Source of the DNA: Labilithrix sp.
Lineage (GTDB): Bacteria > Myxococcota_A > Polyangia > Polyangiales > Polyangiaceae
Assembly: GCA_019637105.1 (NCBI GenBank)
Contig: JAHBWF010000022.1
Coordinates: 1-63,885, forward strand
Direction: 5' to 3'
Length of the DNA stretch: 63,885 bases
Shown here: in pieces, positions 52,906-60,100 of the stretch
How positions within the stretch are numbered: position 1 is the first letter of the stretch
Layout: each line of letters begins with the position of its first letter
The notes under the pieces: generated by a model
Databases searched by the model: none
The model's input: only the letters and a program-made list of their open reading frames with translations
Told to the model about the DNA's origin: nothing
Program-made: the position numbers and the translations under genes

Positions 52906-53957
52906 CCCCGCGCGGCGACGTCGTCGTGGTCGGCGTGGGCGCGCGGATCGCGACCGGCCTGTCGGCGCTCTCGGCCGCGATGAGCGTCCGCGCGCGCAAG
53001 TCGTTCGTGCGCGAGTCGCGCTTCGTCGATCGCGGCGGCGAGCCGATCGCGCTCGCGACGGTGTCGTCGATCGGCGACGACGTCGTGGGGCGCGACCGCT
53101 TCGTCGCGCTCGCCGCGCCGGCGTTGGCGGAGGCGGCCGCGCCTTGGTCCCGGCGCTTCGCGCCCCGCGGTCAGGCGCCCCCGCCGCTCCCGGTCTTGCT
53201 CGCGCTGCCCGCGGAGGTCGATCCGCTCGACCCGCGCGGGGGGAGGCTCCTCGCGGCCGTCGCCGAGCGATCCGGCGCGGCGATCGATCTCGCGCGCTCG
53301 CGCGTCGTCTCGCAGGGCCGCGCCGCCGGCGTGTTCGCGATCGAGCAGGCGGCCGCGCGCCTCGCCGCAGGCGACGACGAGGCCGTCCTCGTCGGCGGCG
53401 TCGACAGCCACTTCGATCCGGACCGGCTCGAGGAGCTCGACCGCGCGCGGCGGCTCCACGGCCCCGGCGCCGAGAACGGCTTCATCCCCGGCGAGGGCGC
53501 GGCCTTCGTCCTCCTCGCGTCGCGCCGGAGGTCAGGGACCGACCCGCGTCACGCGAGCGTCGTCGGCGTCGGCACCGAGCACGAGCCGCGTCCGTTCGGC
53601 GCGGCCGAGCCCTGCCACGCGCTCGGGATGACGCTCGCGGCGAAGCGCGCGATCGCGCCGGCCGGCGCGGCCCGGATCGGCTGGGCGCTCACGGACGTCG
53701 TCGGGGAGCGCCACCGCGTCGACGAGTGGCTCTACGCTTCGGGGCGCATCCAGTCGTCGCTCGCGGAGGACCTCCACCACGACGCCCCGCTGATGGTCAC
53801 GGGCGATCTCGGCGCGGCGTCCTTGCCCCTGCTCGTCGTCCTCGCGTGCGTCGGCTGGCAGACGGAGTGCGCGCCGTCGGACCTCGCGATCCTCGCCGCC
53901 CACTCGGACGGGGCCGAGCGCGGCGCGGTCCTTCTGGCGCGGGAGGTGCACGGATGA
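52902..53957 (+). CDS. Ketosynthase-fold (thiolase-like) protein without catalytic residues, T6SS-associated
   Basis: 351 residues. The fold is that of beta-ketoacyl synthases: GVGARIATGLS at the start, EAVLVGGVDSHFDPDRLEEL and FIPGEGAAFVLLASRR (195-208) in the middle, and VTGDLGAASLPLLVVLACV near the end. At the nucleophile turn it reads VVSQGRAAGVFAIEQAA (135-151) with no Cys, and the late His of the G-H-x-x-G-A block is Asp (TGDLGAAS). So no condensation chemistry is expected. It is sandwiched by ATGA overlaps between DUF2169 and a HEAT-like gene. Probably a structural or binding protein of the T6SS accessory set; related genes are known in other T6SS loci. Confidence 0.75.
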   Translation: MTPRGDVVVVGVGARIATGLSALSAAMSVRARKSFVRESRFVDRGGEPIALATVSSIGDDVVGRDRFVALAAPALAEAAAPWSRRFAPRGQAPPPLPVLLALPAEVDPLDPRGGRLLAAVAERSGAAIDLARSRVVSQGRAAGVFAIEQAAARLAAGDDEAVLVGGVDSHFDPDRLEELDRARRLHGPGAENGFIPGEGAAFVLLASRRRSGTDPRHASVVGVGTEHEPRPFGAAEPCHALGMTLAAKRAIAPAGAARIGWALTDVVGERHRVDEWLYASGRIQSSLAEDLHHDAPLMVTGDLGAASLPLLVVLACVGWQTECAPSDLAILAAHSDGAERGAVLLAREVHG

Positions 53958-55918
53958 ACGTCTTCGCGACGAGCCCCGCGCACGGGCCGGCCCGCGAGGC
54001 GCGCGCGGAGATCGACGCGGTCGCGGTCACGCTCCGCGAGAGCGCGGCGCCCTTCGATCGGAGGGGCGTCGCCGATCGCCTCGCCCGCGCCGTGGGCGCG
54101 CTCTACGCGGTGCTCGACACGACCCTCGAGGCGCCGGCCCACCACGACGGCCTCGTCGAGTGCGCGCGCGTCCTCGCCGAGGCGCGTCGCATGCTCGCGG
54201 CGTCCGCGTCGCCGCCGGAGCCGGCGCTCCTCCGCGCGATCGGGGCGCTCGACGCGACGTACGCGCGCGTGAGCCGCTCGGCGGAGGAGGTCGTCGACCT
54301 GATGCTCGCGCGGCGCGGCGATCTCCGGGGCGGCGCGTACGCCGAGGCGCGCGCGACGCGTCCGTTCCAGGCGAGCGTCGGCGTCCCGCGGCTCCACGCC
54401 CTCGCGCGAGCGCCGGCGCTCTCGCCGCTCTCGCTCGATCCGGCGTCGCCGGCGCTCGTCGCGAAGCCCCGACCCAAGCCGCCGCCGAAGCCGCGGACGA
54501 TCGAGGAGCTCCGCGCCGCGGCGTCGGCGAAGCCCGCGCCCCCGCCCGAGCCGGCCGCCGACCCCGGCCCCGCCGGGAGCGTCGCCGTGGCCGCGGAGCC
54601 CGAGGAGGGCGAGATCCTCCGGCGCGTCGCCAGGGACTGCCTCGAGGACGTCGCCGCGCTCCGCTCGCTGCGTAAGCCCATCCCCACCGAGACGTGGCTC
54701 GACCAGGCGCCCTTCGAGCAGCGGCTCCTCGACAACGTCGACGCGTTCGCGGCGCTCGGCGAGGCGGCGCTCCCGTCGGTGACGCTCTTCCACGCCGAGG
54801 CCCCCGCGCCCGATCCGTCGCGCGGGTTCGCCGTCGCGCTCGTGCTGGGCTGCGTCGAGGGCACCGACACCGCGGACGTCGCGGTCGCGACGATGAAACA
54901 GAGCGCGCCCGAGGAGCTCCCGGGGTTCGCCGAGGGCTTCGTCCTCGCGCCCAACCCGGCGATCGACGCCGAGCTCGCGCCGCTCCTCGACGCGCCGAAC
55001 CCCGCGCTCGTCGCGGTCGCGATCGACGTGCTCGGCGCGCGCGGCTCGTTGCCCGCCGACGCTCCCGAGCGCGTCCTGCCGCGGGCCGACGCGGGGCTGA
55101 CGCGCCGCCTCGCGACCGCGTTGGGCCGCGCCCTGCCGAAGACGAAGGCGCTGGCCGTGCTCTCGAACCTGCTCGACGACGAGCCGGACGACGAGCTCTT
55201 CGCGATCGCGTGCGCCTCGCTCCTCCGCCGCGGCGACGGCGACGTCCGCCAGCGCCTGCGCGACACGCTCCGCGCGCGCGTCCCCGGGCGGATCGTCCAG
55301 GCGACCCGGCTCCTCGCGCTGAGCGGTCGGCAGGACGATCTCCCGCTCCTGCTCGAGGGCGTCGCGCTCGCGCCGAACGCCGTCACGATCGACGCGCTCG
55401 CGCGTCACGGTCACCCCGACGCGGCGAGCGCGTTGATCGCGCTGCTCGACTCACCCGACGAGGGCGTCGCGCCGGCGGCCGCCGAGGCGCTCGACCTCCT
55501 CACCGGCGCGGGGCTCCGTGAGACGGTCCAGGTGCCCTGGACGCCCGGCGTCGCGCCGCCCGACGGATCGCCGCCGCCGACGCGCGCCGTCTCCAAGCCG
55601 ATCGGCGATCGGCTCGCCTGGGAGCGCTGGTTCGCGACGGCGCGCGGCCGGCTCGATCCGCGCGCGAAGCTTCGCGGCGGCCTCCCGTTCGCGCCGTCGA
55701 TGATCGTCGACGAGCTCGAGTCGACCGCGCCGCCGGCGCGTCGGAGCGAGGCGGCGCTCGAGCTCGTGATCGCGACCGGCGTCGGCGCGCGCTTCACGAC
55801 CACTACGTGGGTCGGACGGCAGCGCCGCGAGCTCGCGGAGCTTCGCGCTCACGTGAGGTCGCTCGGATCCGCCGCGGGCGCGTGGTGGTTCGCGGGCGCC
55901 GCCGTCACCAGCAGATGA
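53954..55918 (+). CDS. HEAT-repeat-like T6SS-associated protein (TIGR02270-type)
   Basis: 654 residues. An N-terminal helical domain (about 1-125) is followed by a Pro/Lys/Ala linker (KPRPKPPPKPRT, about 172-215). The C-terminal half is helical HEAT-like repeats (ALVAVAIDVLGARGSLP, DLPLLLEGVALAPNAVTIDAL, DAASALIALLDSPDEGVAPAAAEALDLL in part). It ends with WERWFATARGRLDPRAKLRGG. The family is known from T6SS loci with DUF2169 genes; its role is not established. It may be a scaffold. ATGA overlap with the ketosynthase-fold gene. Its 3' end overlaps the convergent phosphatase gene by 14 bp. Confidence 0.7.
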   Translation: MNVFATSPAHGPAREARAEIDAVAVTLRESAAPFDRRGVADRLARAVGALYAVLDTTLEAPAHHDGLVECARVLAEARRMLAASASPPEPALLRAIGALDATYARVSRSAEEVVDLMLARRGDLRGGAYAEARATRPFQASVGVPRLHALARAPALSPLSLDPASPALVAKPRPKPPPKPRTIEELRAAASAKPAPPPEPAADPGPAGSVAVAAEPEEGEILRRVARDCLEDVAALRSLRKPIPTETWLDQAPFEQRLLDNVDAFAALGEAALPSVTLFHAEAPAPDPSRGFAVALVLGCVEGTDTADVAVATMKQSAPEELPGFAEGFVLAPNPAIDAELAPLLDAPNPALVAVAIDVLGARGSLPADAPERVLPRADAGLTRRLATALGRALPKTKALAVLSNLLDDEPDDELFAIACASLLRRGDGDVRQRLRDTLRARVPGRIVQATRLLALSGRQDDLPLLLEGVALAPNAVTIDALARHGHPDAASALIALLDSPDEGVAPAAAEALDLLTGAGLRETVQVPWTPGVAPPDGSPPPTRAVSKPIGDRLAWERWFATARGRLDPRAKLRGGLPFAPSMIVDELESTAPPARRSEAALELVIATGVGARFTTTTWVGRQRRELAELRAHVRSLGSAAGAWWFAGAAVTSR

Positions 55919-56582
55919 CGCCCGCGCCGTACGGGCACTCGGGCCGCTGGAGGAGCGCGTAGGCGCCGCCGGCGAGGAGGCCGAAGCCGAGGCCGACGGC
56001 GGCGCCGACCAGCGCCTGATCCCCGTGCTCCTGCGAGGGCGTCCCGGCGACGCGCCCGGCGTAGGTCAGCCCGGCGGCGACGAGCGGGAGCGCGACGTCG
56101 CCGGCGATCGCCAGCCCGCTCACGCGGCCCTCGCTCCATTTGAGCGAGTCGACGAGGAACACGCCTCCCCCGTGGCCCAGCGCGGAGAAGGCGACGAACG
56201 TGTGCGTCGACGGCATCCCGAACGTGGTGCAGCCGGGCACGCCGACGTTCGAGACGCCGCAGCCGGGCCGGTAGCTCGTGATCTCCGGCTTCACCACGAG
56301 CTCGTTGAAGAAGGCCGTCGTCAGCAGGAGCATCGTCGAGCCGAGGACGGAGGCGTGCCAGCGCGCCTTCGACCCGATCGTCACCTCGGTGTCGGACCAG
56401 TAGAGCCGCGGCATCAGCACCTGCGAGCCCATGCCGACGACCATCGCCACCGTGGAGACGGTCTCCCACGCCGCGCTCCGGTCCGGAGGCGGGAGCGCCT
56501 GCGCGGACGCCTCGCGCGGGGCGCCCGCGATCGCGATCGCGACGGCGCCTCCGAGGGCGAGGCCACCGAGGCGGCGCGTCAT
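55905..56582 (-). CDS. PAP2-superfamily phosphatase-like exported protein
   Basis: 225 residues. Signal peptide to about 27 (EASA|QA). The three PAP2 motifs can be found: K98-x6-R105-P106 (KPEITSYRP), P124-S-T-H127 (PSTHTFVAF, in place of PSGH), and R177...H186-x-D188 (GRVAGTPSQEHGD), the last spaced more widely than usual. Several membrane segments lie in between. The family removes phosphate from lipid phosphates such as undecaprenyl-pyrophosphate or phosphatidic acid at the periplasmic face. The wide last motif means activity is uncertain. The ATG overlaps the stop of a 57-residue lipoprotein gene. Confidence 0.7.
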   Translation of the reverse strand: MTRRLGGLALGGAVAIAIAGAPREASAQALPPPDRSAAWETVSTVAMVVGMGSQVLMPRLYWSDTEVTIGSKARWHASVLGSTMLLLTTAFFNELVVKPEITSYRPGCGVSNVGVPGCTTFGMPSTHTFVAFSALGHGGGVFLVDSLKWSEGRVSGLAIAGDVALPLVAAGLTYAGRVAGTPSQEHGDQALVGAAVGLGFGLLAGGAYALLQRPECPYGAGVICW

Positions 56583-56752
56583 TCCGTCGCCCCTGCCTCG
56601 ACGCACGGATCGAGGCCCGGCGCGCCGGCCTCCGGCGCCTCCGGCGCGGGATCTCCGTTGGCGCCCGCGCAGGCGAGCGTGAGCGCCACGCCGAAGAGCG
56701 CCGCGAGCGAGAGCCACCGAACCGCCGAGCCGAGTCGCTTGTCCTGATCCAT
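56579..56752 (-). CDS. Small lipoprotein
   Basis: 57 residues, ATG overlapping the preceding stop (TGATG) and stop overlapping the phosphatase ATG (ATGA). A hydrophobic segment with lipobox LTLAC (Cys near 28) is followed by a short Ala/Pro/Glu/Gly tail with one further Cys (DPCVEAG). Too short to fold as an enzyme; probably a tether or an assembly partner for the adjacent phosphatase. No family recognised, and real translation is inferred from the perfect double overlap. Confidence 0.5.
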   Translation of the reverse strand: MDQDKRLGSAVRWLSLAALFGVALTLACAGANGDPAPEAPEAGAPGLDPCVEAGATE

Positions 56753-57318
56753 CAGAGCTCCGTGTAGCCGCCGGGGATGACGAACGTGTCGTCGTGGCCC
56801 GCGATCATGAAGACGCCCCAGCACGCGAGGCGAAGCTTGCTCGCCATCACGACCGCGTCCTCCGGTGACGTCATTGGGGCGAGGACCGCGAGGTTGCTTC
56901 GCTGGAGGCCCCAGGTGCCTCGGCCCTGCTGGAGGAGCGCGGTGTGGAGCTCGTTCCCGGCCGCCCCCGGGCTGCCGAGGATCGCCACGCGGAAGCGGAC
57001 CGGCGCCTTGGTCCCCGCGTTGAGGACGTCGACGAAGACGAGGTCGTGCCGCGCGCGGACCGTGCGGGTCTCGACGCCCTGCGATTTCGCGAACGCCACG
57101 AAGTCGTCGGCGTCGAGCGGTCGTCCGGCGGGCGCGAGGTCGATCCCCCGGCAGACCTCCGGTTTGAGCCGCACCTCGCCGAGATCGACCCCGGAGGGCT
57201 CGCCCTCGAAGGTCTGGAGGTACTGCGAGGCCGCCGGCGCCCCCGCGATGGCGAGGTCGGACGAGCCGCACCCACATGCAGCGATCGAAGAGAGCGCGAA
57301 GACGGCGCGCGCCAGCAC
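56752..57318 (-). CDS. Lipoprotein of unknown function
   Basis: 188 residues with GTG start after an AAGGAG site (57322-57327 on the opposite strand). The signal ends near Cys15/Cys17 (AACGCGSS). The mature part is alpha/beta with ADDFVAFAKSQGVETRTVRARHDLVFVDVLNAG (key part DFVAFAKSQGVE), MTSPEDAVVMASKLRLACWG and a C-terminal GHDDTFVIPGGYTEL. It reads like a small globular exported domain. No family recognised. First gene of a three-gene minus operon with the 57-residue lipoprotein and the PAP2-like protein, all joined by overlaps. Confidence 0.65.
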   Translation of the reverse strand: MLARAVFALSSIAACGCGSSDLAIAGAPAASQYLQTFEGEPSGVDLGEVRLKPEVCRGIDLAPAGRPLDADDFVAFAKSQGVETRTVRARHDLVFVDVLNAGTKAPVRFRVAILGSPGAAGNELHTALLQQGRGTWGLQRSNLAVLAPMTSPEDAVVMASKLRLACWGVFMIAGHDDTFVIPGGYTEL

Positions 57319-57473
57319 ACGCTCCTTCTACCCCAATCGTCTCGCGCGGCCGAAATAGGTGCGAAGCCGCCGTGGCGGAGCTCGCCGCCCGAGGGCGCGA
57401 CGGCGTTTCGGGAGCGAGGCCGCGGAGCGACGCGACCGCATTGACGGAGGGTCGGAGTCGGCGACATCCTTGG

Positions 57474-57478
57474 GGAGG
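57474..57478 (+). promoter_or_regulatory. Ribosome binding site GGAGG
   Basis: Inside GGGGAGGG just before a TTG codon at 57482. The only good site near the signal peptide, so it argues for the TTG start, although the spacing of 3 nt is short. Confidence 0.5.
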
Positions 57479-57481
57479 GCT

Positions 57482-58390
57482 TTGACGCGCGCCGCACTCC
57501 CGATCCTTCGCGCCCGGCGGCCTGCCGGGGTGCTCGCCGTCGCGCTCGCGCTCGGCTGCGGGGCGGGCGCGTGCACGCTCTTCGTCGACACGAGCGGCCT
57601 CGGCGGCCCGGCGACGGAGGGAGACGCGTCGTCCCTCGTCGACGAGGGCGGCGGGACGGACGCCGGCGACGGCGACGCTCCGTTCGAGGCGTCGACCGAC
57701 GCCCCGCGGCGGGACCTTTACTTCGACGAGGTCGTGAGCGACGGGCCCGTCGCCTATTTCCGCCTCTCCGACGCCACGCCGGAGGCGAAGAACGAGATCG
57801 CGGGCTCGGCGATCGGCGCGATCTACCCGGCGTCCGGCGCCACGCGCGCCGCGCCGGGCGCGCTCGCCGGCTCCGCGGACGGCGCGCTCCGCTTCGACGC
57901 GCTCGACGCCAGGCTCGCGCTCTCCGGGCCGGTCGACTTCCTCGGCGACGTCCCGTTCACGGTGGAGGCCTGGGTGAAGCTCGACGACTTCTCGGGCACG
58001 GACATCGCCGAAGACATGCTGTTCCCCGGGGGAGGAGGCGGCCGCACGGGGTGGACGCTCTTCCTCAGGCCCGAAGGCGCGCAATTCCAGCTCCGCACGG
58101 AGATGTGGACGGACGGCGTGATCTTCCTCTACACGCAGCACCTGAACCCCGTGTCGACGTCGTCGTTCCACCACGTGGTCGTCTTCCACTCGGACGTCGA
58201 TCACCTCGATCACCTCGTGGTCGACGGCATCACCTCGGCGGGCGGCTTCACCGGCAACGGCGTCGGTGAGCGCGTCGCCAACGGCACGACGCTCTCGTGG
58301 GGAGGCTTTCGCGGAACGCTCGACGAGCTCGCGATCTACGACAAGGTGCTCCCCCAGGAGCGCGTCCTGAAGCACCTCTCGTCCCGCTGA
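57482..58390 (+). CDS. LamG/concanavalin A-like lectin-domain lipoprotein
   Basis: 302 residues from a TTG start (LTRAALPILRARR); the signal peptide ends in LALGC or GAGAC (Cys near 26-31). An Asp/Gly/Thr linker follows. Residues about 85-295 form a LamG-like jelly roll: YFDEVVSDGPVAYFRLSD, FTVEAWVKLDDFSGTD, WTLFLRPEGAQFQLR, HHVVVFHSDVDHLDHLVVDG, RGTLDELAIYDKVLPQERV (each shorter than a rung pair). Such domains bind sugars or proteins. Probably exposed at the surface. The start is the weak point: a GTG far upstream would add about 40 Arg-rich residues before the signal peptide. Confidence 0.75.
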   Translation: MTRAALPILRARRPAGVLAVALALGCGAGACTLFVDTSGLGGPATEGDASSLVDEGGGTDAGDGDAPFEASTDAPRRDLYFDEVVSDGPVAYFRLSDATPEAKNEIAGSAIGAIYPASGATRAAPGALAGSADGALRFDALDARLALSGPVDFLGDVPFTVEAWVKLDDFSGTDIAEDMLFPGGGGGRTGWTLFLRPEGAQFQLRTEMWTDGVIFLYTQHLNPVSTSSFHHVVVFHSDVDHLDHLVVDGITSAGGFTGNGVGERVANGTTLSWGGFRGTLDELAIYDKVLPQERVLKHLSSR

Positions 58391-58451
58391 GCGCCGCGCG
58401 GAGGCGGCCCCTTTCTTGGCGGGCGCGGAGGCCGGCTGCTACCGTCGCCGC

Positions 58452-59090
58452 GTGCGGCGCATGCCCCTGGTCCTCGCGGCGATCGTCGCGGCGCTCGCGA
58501 GCGCCTGCGGCGGCGGGATCTCGTCCGTCGCGGAGAAGAACAAGACGTTCTACGCCTACGACAGCGCGAGCAGCGACCTCGTCGATCTGTTCGAGCGGCC
58601 GTACCCGCCGCTCGACCTGCGCGCGGAGCCGCCGAAGCCCGAGTACCGCGGCGTCTCCGTCCTGAACGGTCGCGTCCACGTCTCGCGCCCCGCCGAGTGG
58701 ACGCTCCGCAAGGCCAGCAACGAGCCCGGCCGTCGCTACGTGCAGTACGTCTCGCCGAAGGAGTACGTCTTCGCGGTCTACGAGTGGCCCGACCTGCCCG
58801 ACGCGCCGTGGCGCGAGGTCATCGGGCGCTACGAGGACGCGGCGAAGGAGTCGCGGGCCGAGCTCGTCGAGCAGCGGATCCCGATGGCGACCTACAACGC
58901 GCAGGCGCGCGCCTACGTCGTTCGCCGGCGCGTCCCGGCGGCGAAGCAGCCGTACGTCAACACGAGCCTGGAGCTCCTCGCGCGCAACGATCGCCGCATC
59001 GTCCTCGTGCAGATCGTCCACCAGGGCGACAGCGTCGCCGAGCTGAGCGGCGAGCTGCTCCGGGTCGTCGACACGCTGCGCCTCGACTGA
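58452..59090 (+). CDS. Lipoprotein of unknown function
   Basis: 212 residues from GTG (VRRMPLVLAAIVAALASAC); an ATG 9 nt inside is an alternative. The lipobox is LASAC (Cys19), then GGGISSVAEKNKTFYAYDS. The mature part is alpha/beta: YRGVSVLNGRVHVSRPAEW, VFAVYEWPDLP, DRRIVLVQIVHQGDSVAELS, an arrangement like small MttB/LpqN-type exported domains but not clearly any of them. Last plus-strand gene before the T6SS TagF gene, 11 bp from its convergent stop. Function unknown. Confidence 0.65.
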   Translation: MRRMPLVLAAIVAALASACGGGISSVAEKNKTFYAYDSASSDLVDLFERPYPPLDLRAEPPKPEYRGVSVLNGRVHVSRPAEWTLRKASNEPGRRYVQYVSPKEYVFAVYEWPDLPDAPWREVIGRYEDAAKESRAELVEQRIPMATYNAQARAYVVRRRVPAAKQPYVNTSLELLARNDRRIVLVQIVHQGDSVAELSGELLRVVDTLRLD

Positions 59091-59101
59091 GGGCGCGCGG
59101 G

Positions 59102-60100
59102 TCAGCGGCCGAGCGCCTGGATGACGTCGGCGATGGGCGCGTCCGCGTCGCCCATCGCGCGGCCGACCGACGACGGGAAGACGGACGGCATGAGCGCGTC
59201 CGCGGCCGGCGTGAGCTCGCAGACGTTCGCGCTGTCGGCGGAGGGCGCGTAGAGGTCGGCGAGGACGCTCGGCGGGGCCTCGGCGCCGAGCTGGATCAGC
59301 GCGCGCGGACCGTCGTCGGAGAGCGGGACGAAGACGCTCGGGACGGTGGTCCTCCAGCCGGCGACCTGCCGCACGAGGTCGACCCACATCGCCGACATCG
59401 TCGACGTGGCGCCGGGATCGCCCCCGAGCGGGGCGCGGACCCCGAGCGAGAGCGGCGGCGTCTCCTGGCCGCGGTAGGCGGCGGTCGCCTCGACGAGGAG
59501 GTACAGCGCGTAGCGCGCCGCGCGCTCGGCGTCCGCGCCGAAGAGCGACGTCCAGACGTCGGCCGCGCGCTGCGCCCGCGCCCACGACGCGTAGCGGGCG
59601 ACCGAGGCGGTGGCGCTCTCGAACGACGGCGCCGCGAGCGACGAGAGCTGCGCGTGGAGCTCGGCCTGCGTGCGCATCCGCGCCGCGCGCTCCGCGGTCA
59701 CGACCGCCTGGTGGAAGAAGTCGTGGAGGACGAGCGGCGCCACGTGCGGCTGCGCGGCGAGGGCGGCCGCCGGGAGCGGCGCGCAGACGACGAGCGGGAA
59801 GCGCCGCCCGACGGCGTCGTGGCTGGGCAGGATGACGCCGGCGAGCAGCCCGCGCTGCTTCTTGTCGATCGCGCCGCTCCAGAGGAACGCGTACGGGGGC
59901 GCGGCCGCGAAGGCGTCCCGGAACGCGGAGCCAGCGCGGGCCTCGCCCGCCTCGATCGCGCGGGTGAGCCACGCCTCGAAGGCGATCATCTCGTCGCTCG
60001 GCGAAGGGGTGCGGACGAAGTCGCCGAGCGCCGGGATCTTCCCGAACCCTGCGACGGCGCCGACCTCGGTGCGGCCCTTCTTGCCGAGCAGACCGAACAC
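59102..60100 (-). CDS. tagF: T6SS post-translational repressor TagF
   Basis: 332 residues, GTG start overlapping the tssM stop by one base. The N-terminal TagF domain (DUF2094) is clear: VGAVAGFGKIPALGDFVRTPSPS, then WLTRAIEAG, FLWSGAIDKKQRGLLAGVILPSHDAVGRRFPLVV (in part: GVILPSHDAVGRRFPLVV). TagF holds the T6SS inactive until a signal (in Pseudomonas the threonine-phosphorylation pathway with PpkA and Fha) releases it. About 150 extra residues after the domain are helical. Located directly after tssM as in many T6SS operons. Confidence 0.88.
   Translation of the reverse strand: MFGLLGKKGRTEVGAVAGFGKIPALGDFVRTPSPSDEMIAFEAWLTRAIEAGEARAGSAFRDAFAAAPPYAFLWSGAIDKKQRGLLAGVILPSHDAVGRRFPLVVCAPLPAAALAAQPHVAPLVLHDFFHQAVVTAERAARMRTQAELHAQLSSLAAPSFESATASVARYASWARAQRAADVWTSLFGADAERAARYALYLLVEATAAYRGQETPPLSLGVRAPLGGDPGATSTMSAMWVDLVRQVAGWRTTVPSVFVPLSDDGPRALIQLGAEAPPSVLADLYAPSADSANVCELTPAADALMPSVFPSSVGRAMGDADAPIADVIQALGR

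Noticed and set aside
52902-53957. Active fatty-acid or polyketide synthase
   Set aside because: Nucleophile Cys and late His are missing and no acyl-carrier or reductase genes are nearby.
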